Of a stretch of DNA of 10,418 nt, positions 1-8,146 are shown one piece after another. The number at the start of each line of letters is the position of its first letter. Within the stretch, counting starts at the first letter, position 1. Made by a program: the position numbers and the translations under genes. The notes under the pieces were generated by a model, which searched no databases, was not told the origin of the DNA, and was given only the letters and a program-made list of their open reading frames with translations. Source of the stretch: an uncultured Shinella sp. (lineage in GTDB: Bacteria > Pseudomonadota > Alphaproteobacteria > Rhizobiales > Rhizobiaceae); the NCBI GenBank assembly GCA_946481465.1, contig CAMLOC010000059.1, positions 1 through 10,418 of the forward strand, read 5' to 3'.

Positions 1-21
1 TCGCCCGGCGCATTCGGCCTC

Positions 22-744
22 ATGACCCACGCAGCAACCAGCCCCCTGCGATCGACGGACCCCACGATGGAACGTGTTGCCCCGACGACTGCCGCCGCCA
101 TGTCAGAACATTGGAATGCTCGGGCATGGAAGTTTGACGCTGCGGCGTCCCATCGGCGCGATGCCCCGTCATGGCGGGCAGTGTTTGAGGCCGCACTCGG
201 CAGCAGGCTTCGGGACATCATCGATCTCGGGTGCGGGACCGGAGCGTGCGCGCTCCTCGCGGCGAGCCTTGGCCACCGCGTCACGGCCGTCGACGGCTCT
301 CTCGAAATGCTTTCTCATGGAAGAACCGCTGCTGCCGAGGCAGGACTTGAAATCGACTTCATCCACTCGACCATGGACGACGCGGCGCTTCCGGCGTCGA
401 GTGCCGATATCGTCACGATACGCAATGTCCTGTGGACGCTCGAAAATCCGCCGGCCGCACTGGTCCTGGCACGCAAAATCCTCCGGCCAGGCGGCAAACT
501 TCTGCTGTCGGATGGGCTTTGGTATCGCCACCGCATCAACAACAGTCGCGATATCTTCGGGACAAACCTGCCCTTCTATAACGGTCTGACCGAGGCCGAT
601 GCGCGTGCGCTCATCGCTGGCGCCGGCTTCCGCTCCGTTGAAAGCTGGCGCCACCTGATGCCCGGTGACCCTTACGGCTCCGTTTATGACGATCCGGATA
701 CCCCGATCGCCTTCTTTGTTCTCACCGCAATTGCTCCGGAGTGA
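22..744 (+). CDS. Class I SAM-dependent methyltransferase
   Basis: A 240-residue protein with a Rossmann-type methyltransferase core. Visible are motif I IDLGCGTGA (residues 67-75), the acidic post-I residue in VTAVDGS (D91), a motif II-like region ASSADIVTIRNVLWTLENP (126-143), and LRPGGKLLLSDG (154-165). It should transfer a methyl group from S-adenosylmethionine to a small molecule in the cytoplasm; the substrate cannot be read from sequence. It is the first visible gene of the importer operon: its TGA (742-744) nearly abuts the binding-protein gene. Enzymes of this type beside nickel/opine-type importers suggest metallophore processing, which is inference. The start at 22 forms an ATGA with a stop in another frame, consistent with coupling to an upstream gene. 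No clear ribosome site is seen there. Conserved sequence begins only near residue 27 (SEHWNARAWKFD), so starts at 67 or 100 are possible, and the frame is open to the window edge. Confidence 0.85.
   Translation: MTHAATSPLRSTDPTMERVAPTTAAAMSEHWNARAWKFDAAASHRRDAPSWRAVFEAALGSRLRDIIDLGCGTGACALLAASLGHRVTAVDGSLEMLSHGRTAAAEAGLEIDFIHSTMDDAALPASSADIVTIRNVLWTLENPPAALVLARKILRPGGKLLLSDGLWYRHRINNSRDIFGTNLPFYNGLTEADARALIAGAGFRSVESWRHLMPGDPYGSVYDDPDTPIAFFVLTAIAPE
738..741 (+). promoter_or_regulatory. Ribosome binding site for the solute-binding protein gene
   Basis: A GGAG lies 8 bases before the ATG at 750, inside the last codons of the methyltransferase gene. It favours ATG 750 over the GTG at 741, which would overlap the Shine-Dalgarno sequence itself. 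Starting at 750 also puts the signal peptide right at the N-terminus. Confidence 0.6.
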
Positions 745-749
745 TTTTC

Positions 750-2282
750 ATGTCTCGCAATCTTTGGTTCTCCGCTTTCGTAGCGGCGATGCTCGTATCC
801 CCCCTTCCCGTCTTTGCGCAGGAAGAGCTTCGTGTGGTGGAACCGTTCCAGCTACAGCGGCTCGATACCCAGACCGGCGGGTTCCAACTTCGCGCCAACG
901 GCGTTACGGAGACACTGGTACAGACCAACCCGGAGGCGGCCGTGCTGCCGGCACTGGCCGAGCGCTGGGAGACGTCGACCGATGGCCTGAAATGGACCTT
1001 CTTCCTGCGCCCCAACGTCACCTTCCACGACGGAACCCCGATGACGCCTGAGGCCGTCGCGGCATCCTTCAAGGCGCTCCTTCCGACCGGCAACCTCATC
1101 AAGAACGCCAAGGTCAAGGATGTCGTCGCCGGTGACGGGACTGTGACATTCACGCTCGAACAACCGTTCGCCCCATTCCTTGCCTACCTGCTCGACCCTG
1201 CCGTCCCGGTTCTTGCGCCCTCGTCCTTCGCTTCAAGCGGGGAGCTCGCGGCTATTGTGGCGACGGGACCGTACAGAATCGAAAAAGCGGAACTACCGCA
1301 GGGCCTCGATCTGGTCCGGCATGACAGCTATTGGGGTGACGTCGCGAAAATCGAGCGTGTCCGCGTGGATGGCATACCGAACCCTGAGACCCGCGTGAAC
1401 ATCGCGCTGGCAGGTGAAGGCGACCTGGTCCTGGAAATTCCGACGACGGCCGTTTCGCGTATCGACCGCTCCGGAGAGACGCACATCGTTCGTGCGCCGG
1501 TGCCCCGCGTCGTCATGATGTTGGTCAATGTGAAAAAACCGCAGTTCGCCGATGTCGAGATCCGTCGCGCGCTCAGCCTTGCCGTCGACAGACAAGCAAT
1601 CGCCCGGACGATCATGGGCAACGAGGACCTTGCCGCGAACCAGTATTTCCCGCCAGCGATGAAGGGATGGCATTTCGAGGATTTCAAGCCGCAGACGCTC
1701 AACGTCGCCGAAGCGAACCGTATCCTCGACGAGCTCGGCTGGAAACCCGGGGCAGACGGGATCCGTGAGAAGAATGGTACGCGTTTCGCCGGCATGATGC
1801 GGACATTCCCGCAGCGCGCCTACCTGCCGGTGATTGCCGAGGCACTCCAGGCCCAGTTAAAGCAGATCGGCTTTGACCTCTCCATCCAGGTCGGGGAATC
1901 CAGCCTCATCCCGGAAGCGCAGAACGACGGGACGCTCGAGTTGGGACTGGGTATCCGCACCATGATCTACCAGGTGCCGGATCCGGTGGCGCGCCTCACC
2001 AGCGACTTTGCCACCGACGAGCCGAGCACAGACGCGACCGGAGCCACGGGATGGAAGAGCGAGGCGATGCGGGCAGCCGTTGCCGCATACAATCTCACGA
2101 CCGATCCGGAGGCGCGCCTGCCGCTTCAGCGCAAGATGGCTGAAATCCTGCAGAACGAACTTCCCGTCATCCCGATCACGTTCACCGACGAGAAATACGC
2201 GGTCTCGGAGCGGCTGGAAGGCTTTGTCGCCGATCCGGTCATGCAGACCCGACCGCTCAATCATTTGTCGTTCAAGGACTGA
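750..2282 (+). CDS. Periplasmic solute-binding protein, NikA/CntA/DppA family (SBP_bac_5)
   Basis: A 510-residue protein, the usual size for this family. It starts with a Sec signal peptide (hydrophobic core FSAFVAAMLVSPLPVFA, likely cleaved before QEE at residue 24). The N-terminal lobe has the family hallmarks GVTETLV (51-57) and LKWTFFLRPNVTFHDGTP (80-97). Further on comes the conserved stretch EIRRALSLAVDRQAIA with a downstream YFPP. It should capture a ligand in the periplasm and deliver it to the permeases encoded immediately downstream. The GVTETLV segment and the companion methyltransferase resemble nickel or metal-opine binders more than general peptide binders, but substrate remains inferred. 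ATG 750 is preferred over GTG 741 because of the GGAG at 738-741. The gene follows the methyltransferase by 5 bases. Confidence 0.88.
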   Translation: MSRNLWFSAFVAAMLVSPLPVFAQEELRVVEPFQLQRLDTQTGGFQLRANGVTETLVQTNPEAAVLPALAERWETSTDGLKWTFFLRPNVTFHDGTPMTPEAVAASFKALLPTGNLIKNAKVKDVVAGDGTVTFTLEQPFAPFLAYLLDPAVPVLAPSSFASSGELAAIVATGPYRIEKAELPQGLDLVRHDSYWGDVAKIERVRVDGIPNPETRVNIALAGEGDLVLEIPTTAVSRIDRSGETHIVRAPVPRVVMMLVNVKKPQFADVEIRRALSLAVDRQAIARTIMGNEDLAANQYFPPAMKGWHFEDFKPQTLNVAEANRILDELGWKPGADGIREKNGTRFAGMMRTFPQRAYLPVIAEALQAQLKQIGFDLSIQVGESSLIPEAQNDGTLELGLGIRTMIYQVPDPVARLTSDFATDEPSTDATGATGWKSEAMRAAVAAYNLTTDPEARLPLQRKMAEILQNELPVIPITFTDEKYAVSERLEGFVADPVMQTRPLNHLSFKD

Positions 2283-2285
2283 TCC

Positions 2286-3260
2286 ATGCAGCGCGCGGTT
2301 CGTCACGCCGTTCCGCGCGCTGTTTTGCGCCGGGTGTTTGAAGCTGTCTCGGTTGCATTGATCCTCGCGACGATCTGCTTTGCGCTTCTTCATGCCATTC
2401 CCGGCGACATGGCGCTGAGGATCGCCGTGAGCCGGCTGGGGACGGAAAACATGTCTCCAGCGGCGGTCGAACAGATCCGCGACGCGGAGATGCTGTCCCG
2501 CCCCCTCCTCGCGCAGTATTTCGACTGGCTGAAGGCGATGGCCACCGGCGATGTCGGACGGTCGTTCGTCTCTGGCCGGCCCGTGGCCGAGGAACTTCGG
2601 CAGGCCGGCGGATACACCCTGCGGCTCGCGGTTGTCGCCTGGCTGCTGTCCTATGCATTGGCTTTGCCGCTTGGTATCGCGGCCGGTCTCAAGCCCGATG
2701 GCGCGATCGATCGGGCAACGGCACTCGCCGCGGCGGCCTTCTCGTCGTTGCCGACCTTCCTGATCGGGATCGCGCTCATCTCGATCTTCGTACTCACACT
2801 CGACCTGCTCCCGCCAGCGGGATATCGACGACCTGAGCATCTCGTCCTTCCAGCCATCACGCTGGCGCTGGGGCTGATGGCGCCGTCTATGCGGGTCATC
2901 CGTGATGCTGTCACCGAAGTGCAGGCCTCAGCCTACATGACCTATGCTCATGTGAGAGGGTTTGGCAAAGTCAAAGCCTTTATTCGGCATGGCCTCCGAA
3001 ACGCGAGCGTCCCGATCGTCACCTTCGCGGCGCTTCAGTTTGCCTATCTCATGGACGGCTTCTTTGTCGTGGAGACCTTGTTCAATTTTCCGGGGATCGG
3101 CAACGCGATGGTGTCGGCGCTGCTTGCGCGCGATGTCCCCGTCATCATGGGCTGTGCGCTTCTGATCGGCACCACCTTCGCGGCAATCAGCCTTGCCGCT
3201 GATCTCATTTGCATGTGGATGGATCCCCGGCTTGTGGATGAGGGCCATGGCAGCCGTTGA
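2286..3260 (+). CDS. ABC transporter permease, NikB/DppB type
   Basis: A 324-residue inner-membrane protein with about six hydrophobic segments (roughly 17-38, 111-135, 150-176, 187-203, 245-262, 287-310). It has a periplasmic loop after the first helix that carries the family motif GDVGRSF (88-94). The cytoplasmic coupling (EAA-type) loop is AYMTYAHVRGFGKVKAFIRH (216-235), followed by LRNASVPIVT. The ETLFNFPGIGNAMVSALLARD segment (263-283) is typical of DppB/NikB proteins. It forms the translocation pore with the next gene product. An AAGGA at 2274-2278 sits 7 bases before the ATG, and only three bases separate it from the binding-protein stop. Its last codons overlap the next permease gene. 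Confidence 0.92.
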   Translation: MQRAVRHAVPRAVLRRVFEAVSVALILATICFALLHAIPGDMALRIAVSRLGTENMSPAAVEQIRDAEMLSRPLLAQYFDWLKAMATGDVGRSFVSGRPVAEELRQAGGYTLRLAVVAWLLSYALALPLGIAAGLKPDGAIDRATALAAAAFSSLPTFLIGIALISIFVLTLDLLPPAGYRRPEHLVLPAITLALGLMAPSMRVIRDAVTEVQASAYMTYAHVRGFGKVKAFIRHGLRNASVPIVTFAALQFAYLMDGFFVVETLFNFPGIGNAMVSALLARDVPVIMGCALLIGTTFAAISLAADLICMWMDPRLVDEGHGSR

Positions 3261-4035
3261 TCAGCGCCTTTTCTGGACGATTGGTGCGGCTACGGCGATG
3301 GCGGTTGTTGCAATCGCCGCCGTCATCGGTCGCGATCCGCTCCATCAGGACCTCGCAATTGCCCTCGCGCCGCCGTCCCTCCGGTTTCCACTCGGAACCG
3401 ACCATCTGGGCCGCGACGTGTTCGCGCGCCTCTTCCATGCACTGCCCCGCTCTATCGGCATTGCGACGGCAGTGATGACAGCGGCGGTCACCATCGGGAC
3501 TTTGGTCGGGCTAGCCGCCGCAGTCTCCAACCGCCTTGTCGATGCAGCGATGATGCGGCTCACAGATCTCGCGCTCGCATTCCCGGGACTCCTTCTCGCG
3601 ATGGTGCTGGCGGGGCTGATGGGTGGAGGCACGCTGCCGGTTCTCGTGGGGATTGCGCTGGGGCAGTGGCCCCAGTTCGCCAGGATGACGCGGAGTGTCG
3701 CAGCAGCAACCATGACCGAGGCGCATGTCGAGGCGTCGCGTCTGGCTGGCCTCGCAGAATGGCGGATCCTCCTGCGGCAGGTCATGCCGCGAGTTCTGGT
3801 CCATACGGCGTCACTTGCGGCGCTGGGCGTCGGCGGTGCGGTCTTGACGATCTCTTCATTGGGCTTCCTGGGACTTGGGCTGCAACCGCCCACGCCGGAA
3901 TGGGGCGCAATGATCACGGAACTCCTGCCCTATATCGACGTCGCGCCGGCACAGATCGCGGCACCCTGTGTCGCGCTGTTCGCGACCGTGCTTGCCTGCA
4001 TGATCGCCGGGCGACGGCTGGCCGAGGCGATATGA
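3247..4035 (+). CDS. ABC transporter permease, NikC/DppC type
   Basis: A 262-residue inner-membrane protein, somewhat short for the family because the N-terminal tail is brief. It shows LGTDHLGRDVFARL (49-62), the signature that follows the first helix in DppC/NikC proteins. The coupling loop EAHVEASRLAGLAEWRILLR (158-177) is followed by QVMPRV, and the C-terminal motif ISSLGFLGLGLQPPTPEWG is at 202-220. It pairs with the upstream permease. The ATG at 3247 is chosen because it has GAGGG just before it and gives a normal N-terminus (MAAVDQRLFW). The alternative ATG at 3238 adds three residues, and more upstream starts run deep into the previous gene. It overlaps the preceding gene by 14 bases and the following one by 4 (ATGA). 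Confidence 0.9.
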   Translation: MAAVDQRLFWTIGAATAMAVVAIAAVIGRDPLHQDLAIALAPPSLRFPLGTDHLGRDVFARLFHALPRSIGIATAVMTAAVTIGTLVGLAAAVSNRLVDAAMMRLTDLALAFPGLLLAMVLAGLMGGGTLPVLVGIALGQWPQFARMTRSVAAATMTEAHVEASRLAGLAEWRILLRQVMPRVLVHTASLAALGVGGAVLTISSLGFLGLGLQPPTPEWGAMITELLPYIDVAPAQIAAPCVALFATVLACMIAGRRLAEAI

Positions 4036-5477
4036 TGCGGGCGATATTGCGCGTTTGTAATCTCTCGGTACGGGATCAAAAAGGCACGCTGCTGGTCGAA
4101 GCCGTCAGCTTCGCAATTCCGCAGGCGGGCGCCATTGTCCTGATCGGCGAAACAGGTAGCGGCAAGAGCCTCGTGGCACAGGCGGTGCTCGGCCTGGTCC
4201 CGGAGGGGCTGAGCGTGCAAGGACGCATCGAGTTCGATGGACATACCGTCGATCTATCGGATCGGGCGACATTGCAACAGTATTGGGCAAACCATCTGGC
4301 GCTTGTGCCACAAGAACCACGAGCAGCACTCGATCCGACAATGCGCGTGCTGCCGCAGATCACTGGTTTGGCACCACAGGCACAGGCGCGCCAGGCGATG
4401 GCCAGCCTGAACCTCCATGCCTCGGTCGGACGACAGTATCCATTCATGCTGTCGGGCGGCATGGCTCAACGTGTTCTGGTTGCCGGAGCGTTGACGACGC
4501 AGGCGCCCATCGTCGTCGCCGATGAGCCAACCAAAGGCCTGGACGATGATCGAGTCGAAGAGACTGTCTCACGCATCCGACAACTCGTCGACCATGGCCG
4601 GGCCGTTTTCGCAATCACGCATGACATACGCGTCGCGCGTGGTCTTGGCGGCCATATAGGCGTGATGCGCGCCGGCCGGATGCTGGAGCAGGGCCCCGTG
4701 GAAGAGGTGATGCTGGCACCGCGCCACGACTATACCCGGGCGTGGCTTGAAGCAGATCCCGATCGGTGGCCTCGACGCGCAGTGCAACGCCTCGCCGGAC
4801 CGGTGCTCCACGCCAAGAAGCTGACCTACGCGGTCGGTGATCGCAGATTATTTCAGGACCTGAGCCTGACGCTGCTCCGGGGAAGCATCACGGCCATAAC
4901 CGGTCCGAGCGGCTGTGGCAAAACGATGTTGGGCAATGTGCTCCTCGGCCTCGCGCGACCGCACGCGGGCACGGTGCGCTGGTGCGACGGCACGGATCCG
5001 CATCGTGTCCGTCGGCCTGCCTTGCGCACGCGTTTTCAAAAGCTGCATCAGGACCCGGCGTCGGCGTTCATGCCGGGGCGTATATTACGACGCCAGCTTG
5101 AGAACCTCGGACCTGTGCTGCCGCCCGGATGCCTGGCACGCGACCTGCCACCCCTTCTCGATCGGTTGGCGGTTCATCCCTCGCTTCTCGAACGGCGGCC
5201 GGACGAGGTTTCCGGTGGAGAACTGCAACGCATCGCAATCGCTCGCGTGCTCCTGTTCAAGCCCTATTGTCTGGTAGCCGATGAACCGACATCGCGGCTC
5301 GATCCACTGGTGCAGCGCGAGGTGACAGAACTTCTTCGGGCTCTCGTCGAGGAGCATGATATGAGCCTTCTCCTGACAAGCCATGACAAACGGCTGGTCC
5401 GGGCGGTTGCCCATGACGTCATCCACTTGCACAAGTTCTTCGATCCGGCTGAAACTGACCGAAAGCCAGGCCCATGA
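4032..5477 (+). CDS. Fused double-ATPase subunit of a NikDE/CntDF-type ABC importer
   Basis: A 481-residue protein with two complete nucleotide-binding domains in tandem. Domain 1 (about 1-245) has Walker A GETGSGKS (39-46), Q-loop Q94, signature LSGGMAQR (140-147), Walker B IVVADE (160-165) and switch H197. Domain 2 (about 256-481) has Walker A GPSGCGKT (291-298), Q340, signature VSGGELQR (393-400), Walker B CLVADE (413-418) and H451. All catalytic residues appear intact, so both ATP sites should work. The SGGM signature in domain 1 is a NikD-like trait. Neither half has the C-terminal oligopeptide-transporter extension found in DppD/OppD, which fits the compact NikDE/CntDF group. The ATG at 4032 overlaps the permease stop as ATGA. 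The frame runs open far upstream, but that is shadow sequence inside the permease gene. It is the last gene of the operon. Confidence 0.92.
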   Translation: MMRAILRVCNLSVRDQKGTLLVEAVSFAIPQAGAIVLIGETGSGKSLVAQAVLGLVPEGLSVQGRIEFDGHTVDLSDRATLQQYWANHLALVPQEPRAALDPTMRVLPQITGLAPQAQARQAMASLNLHASVGRQYPFMLSGGMAQRVLVAGALTTQAPIVVADEPTKGLDDDRVEETVSRIRQLVDHGRAVFAITHDIRVARGLGGHIGVMRAGRMLEQGPVEEVMLAPRHDYTRAWLEADPDRWPRRAVQRLAGPVLHAKKLTYAVGDRRLFQDLSLTLLRGSITAITGPSGCGKTMLGNVLLGLARPHAGTVRWCDGTDPHRVRRPALRTRFQKLHQDPASAFMPGRILRRQLENLGPVLPPGCLARDLPPLLDRLAVHPSLLERRPDEVSGGELQRIAIARVLLFKPYCLVADEPTSRLDPLVQREVTELLRALVEEHDMSLLLTSHDKRLVRAVAHDVIHLHKFFDPAETDRKPGP

Positions 5478-5550
5478 CGGGCGCTCGGCGACTGCCATCT
5501 GTGGGTGATCCGAAGTACCGCCGGTAGAGCCCGTCCGGTCCGCAAATGCC

Positions 5551-5582
5551 TTGCCCCGCCACGTCCTTGCGCGGCAGGGCAA
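5551..5582 (-). terminator. GC-rich hairpin in the convergent gap (candidate terminator)
   Basis: Arms 5551-5560 (TTGCCCCGCC) and 5573-5582 (GGCAGGGCAA) pair. In minus-strand RNA the only irregular outer pair is a G-U wobble, and the stem extends inward to about 13 pairs around a six-base loop; in plus-strand RNA there is a C-A mismatch. It therefore suits transcripts from the TonB receptor gene best. No T-run follows, so it is not a canonical intrinsic terminator, although T-poor stops are common in GC-rich alphaproteobacteria. Confidence 0.45.
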
Positions 5583-5590
5583 TCTGCTTC

Positions 5591-5612
5591 CGGCCCTGCC
5601 GGGGCGGGGCCG
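5591..5612. terminator. GC-rich hairpin directly after the TonB receptor stop (candidate terminator)
   Basis: CGGCCCTGCC (5591-5600) and GGCGGGGCCG (5603-5612) form a very GC-rich stem with a tiny loop. In plus-strand RNA it is fully paired with one wobble; in minus-strand RNA it has one C-A mismatch. It begins two bases after the receptor stop codon (5614-5616, read leftwards) and lies about 114 bases beyond the ATPase stop. Together with the 5551-5582 hairpin it probably separates the two convergent transcription units. Confidence 0.45.
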
Positions 5613-5613
5613 C

Positions 5614-8037
5614 CTACCAGCGATAGGACAGCGTGCCGAACGCCGTCAGACGCTTGCCCCATTGGCAGCCCCAGGGCCCGTCGCAATAATAGCTCTTGCG
5701 GTCCGCGGCGTTGAGCACGGAGACATCCAGGCGAAGCCCTTCCAGATCCGGGTTGCGCACGCCGAAATCGTAGCCGGCGGAGAGGTCGAGATAGGTCGCC
5801 GAGCCATTGAGGACGGTGTTCTCGTTGTCTCCGTAGGACGAGCCGACATAGCGCACACCCGCACCGAGGTTCAGCCCCTCCAGCGCGCCGTCGAAGCGGT
5901 AGTTGAGCCAGGCGGATGCGGTGTGCTCGGGCACATAGCCGACGCGATTGCCGCGGTTGCCGTCATTGTCCTTGGTGATCTCCGAATCCAGATAGGTGTA
6001 GGACGCGGTCAGATCGAAATTGTCGATCGTCGCCTTGCCCTCGATCTCCAGGCCGCGGACCCGGATTTCGCCCACCTGCTTCTGGAAGAAGTCGTTCGGA
6101 TAGGCAAGATCGGCCGTCAGCCGGTTCTGCTGGGTCAGTTGGAAGGCGGAGACCGTCAGGAGCGCATCGAAGTCGGAAGGCTGGTACTTGACGCCGATCT
6201 CGTATTGCTCGCCGGTGGTCGGCTCGAAGGGCTTCTTGTCCGCCCCCGCGCCGGCCTGCGGCTGGAAGGACTGCGCGAAGCTGGCATAGGGCGCAAGGCC
6301 GTTGTCGAAGAGATAGAGCAGGCCGATATTGCCGGTGAAGGCCTTATCGGATGTCGCGGTATCGTAGTCCGTGCCGCTGAGATCGGTGACGCTTTTCGCC
6401 CAGTCGTAACGGCCGCCGAAGGACAGGACCAGGGCATCCCATTTGACCTGTTCCTGCGCATAGAGACCGACCTGGCGGAGGCTCTCCTTCGCCTCGCTGT
6501 CGAAGCCGAGATCCGGCACGGGCTTTCCGTAGACGGGATGGAAGAGATCGAGCGTCGGGCCCATGCCGTACCAGTAGCCGCTGCGGTTGTCGGAGCGCTG
6601 GTTGCGGTAGTCGAGACCGAAAACGAGCTTGTGGGTCAGCGGCCCGGTGTCGAAATCGGCCTGGAAGCGCGTATCCGAGGTCCATGCCTGCAGGGTCTCG
6701 TCCAGGAAGTAGATCGACCGGGAAATCTCGCCGGGCAGAAGCGGATTGCCCGTCAGGTCGACGCTGTAGAGCGCCTGATAATCGACCTGGGTGCGCAGAT
6801 AGCGGCCGGTCTGCGTGACCTGCCAGACATCGTTGAAGCGATGGTTGAAGTCGTAGCCGATCGCGACCTGCTCGGTGTCGTTGCGGTCGAAACCGGGCTC
6901 GCCGATATAGCGGCCGGTCGGAATATCCGCGGCGACCGCGTTCGGCAGCAGGGCGTCGACGTCGCCGCCCTTGTTCTTGCGGTAGCTGCCGAGCAGGGTC
7001 AGCGTCGTGTCCTCGTCGGGCTTGAAGGTCAGAGCCGGCGCGATGTAGATTCGGTCGTCATCGACGAAATCCATCTGCGTGCCGCTGTCCTGGAGCAGCC
7101 CGGTGAACCGATAGGCGAGCGTCCGGTCGGCGTCGAGCGCATCGGAAAAATCGAATGTCACCTGATGGCGATCATGGCTGCCGAACTGGTATTGCACCTC
7201 GCGCAGCGGCTCGAAGAGCGGCCGCTTGCTCACCATGTTGACGAGGCCGCCCGGCGAGGTCTGGCCGTAGAGCACCGAGGCCGGCCCCTTCAGCACCTCG
7301 ATGCGCTCCACGCCGTAGGGCTCGACCTGCGGATTGGCCCGGTCGATGCCGGTCGGCAGCGCCATGCCGTCGAGATAGAGGCTGTCGAAGATGCTGAAGC
7401 CGCGCAGATAGGCGCTGCTGTTGGAGCGCGTATTGGCTGGCGTGATCGTCATGAACCCCGGCGTATAGGTGAGCGCGTCGATATAGCTCTGCGCGCCACC
7501 GCGCGCCTGCACCTCTTCCTTGGTGATGACGTTGATCGCGCGCGGCGTTTCGAGAAGCGGCGTGTCGCTCTTGGTGCCGGTCGCGCTTTTCTGCGCCACC
7601 AGCCCGCCGGCCGGCCCCCAGGCCGTTTCCCCGCTCCCTTCGACGCTGATCGTCTCGAGCGTCGTGGACCCGTCCGAAAGGCCGGAGGCACCGCCCGCGG
7701 CAACACCCGAGACCGTGACCGTGTTGCTGTTGGTGAAACGATAGACGAGGCCGCTGCCCGCAAGCAGGCGCGCCAGGGCGTCCCGCGCCGTCAGGGAGCC
7801 GGTAACCGCCTTTCCTGTCGCCGAAGCGGCCTCCGTCTCGGAAAACACGACCGTCAATCCCGTGATGCGGCCGATATCGTTCAAGCCCTGCCGCACCGGC
7901 TTTGCCGCTATGGCGAACCGGTAGGTCTGCTGCGCCGTCTGTGCCGCCGCGGTTGCGAAACCTTCCGCGCCACCGATCACACCCGCCGACAAGGCGACAA
8001 GCAGCGCCGCGCGCCGCCCAAGCGAAGTCTTTCTCAT
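5614..8037 (-). CDS. TonB-dependent siderophore receptor with STN signalling domain (FhuA/FoxA-like barrel, FecA-like transducer)
   Basis: An 807-residue outer-membrane receptor. In order: signal peptide (residues 1 to about 32), STN domain (about 37-110, FAIAAKPVRQGLNDIGRITG onwards), possible TonB box near LETISVEG (127-134), plug (about 160-272) with LLETPRAINVIT, YLRGF and VERIEVLKGPASVLYG, and then a 22-strand-type barrel ending in LSYRW with the usual terminal aromatic residue. A cysteine pair near the end (C785 and C791, in YYCDGPWGCQWG) matches the C-terminal disulfide seen in FhuA-type ferric hydroxamate receptors. It should import a ferric siderophore or other metal chelate using TonB energy and report ligand binding through the STN domain to the FecR-like protein. 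ATG 8037 is preferred because AGGGGAG precedes it; ATG 8040 and GTG 8052 overlap or crowd that site. The ligand is not determined. Confidence 0.93.
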   Translation of the reverse strand: MRKTSLGRRAALLVALSAGVIGGAEGFATAAAQTAQQTYRFAIAAKPVRQGLNDIGRITGLTVVFSETEAASATGKAVTGSLTARDALARLLAGSGLVYRFTNSNTVTVSGVAAGGASGLSDGSTTLETISVEGSGETAWGPAGGLVAQKSATGTKSDTPLLETPRAINVITKEEVQARGGAQSYIDALTYTPGFMTITPANTRSNSSAYLRGFSIFDSLYLDGMALPTGIDRANPQVEPYGVERIEVLKGPASVLYGQTSPGGLVNMVSKRPLFEPLREVQYQFGSHDRHQVTFDFSDALDADRTLAYRFTGLLQDSGTQMDFVDDDRIYIAPALTFKPDEDTTLTLLGSYRKNKGGDVDALLPNAVAADIPTGRYIGEPGFDRNDTEQVAIGYDFNHRFNDVWQVTQTGRYLRTQVDYQALYSVDLTGNPLLPGEISRSIYFLDETLQAWTSDTRFQADFDTGPLTHKLVFGLDYRNQRSDNRSGYWYGMGPTLDLFHPVYGKPVPDLGFDSEAKESLRQVGLYAQEQVKWDALVLSFGGRYDWAKSVTDLSGTDYDTATSDKAFTGNIGLLYLFDNGLAPYASFAQSFQPQAGAGADKKPFEPTTGEQYEIGVKYQPSDFDALLTVSAFQLTQQNRLTADLAYPNDFFQKQVGEIRVRGLEIEGKATIDNFDLTASYTYLDSEITKDNDGNRGNRVGYVPEHTASAWLNYRFDGALEGLNLGAGVRYVGSSYGDNENTVLNGSATYLDLSAGYDFGVRNPDLEGLRLDVSVLNAADRKSYYCDGPWGCQWGKRLTAFGTLSYRW

Positions 8038-8041
8038 CATG

Positions 8042-8048
8042 CTCCCCT
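8042..8048 (-). promoter_or_regulatory. Ribosome binding site for the TonB receptor gene
   Basis: On the minus strand AGGGGAG lies four bases before the ATG at 8037 and only one base before the adjacent ATG at 8040. The site falls inside the coding sequence if the GTG at 8052 is used. Spacing therefore supports initiation at 8037. Confidence 0.55.
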
Positions 8049-8130
8049 GCACCGTGGAAGGGGTCGCCAGAATGTCCCGCCGCGGCCCCTCTCAATCCCT
8101 TCACGTCCGGCACGGGAGGGGTACACACAT

Positions 8131-8146
8131 GAAAAGGAAACTTTTC
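8131..8146. repeat. Small inverted repeat at the fecR-like stop codon
   Basis: GAAAAG and CTTTTC flank a four-base loop and end on the last base of the FecR-like stop codon. The stem is only six pairs and AT-rich. It could be a weak RNA hairpin between the regulator and receptor genes. The rest of this gap (8053-8130) shows no promoter I can support. Confidence 0.35.

Noticed and set aside
3666..4031. N-terminal extension of the fused ATPase
   Set aside because: It lies wholly inside the NikC-type permease gene in another frame. The ABC domain begins right after the ATG at 4032, which forms a standard ATGA overlap.
8053..8145. A FecI-dependent promoter for the receptor gene
   Set aside because: One is expected here from the biology, but I could not find -35/-10 elements convincing enough to place it.
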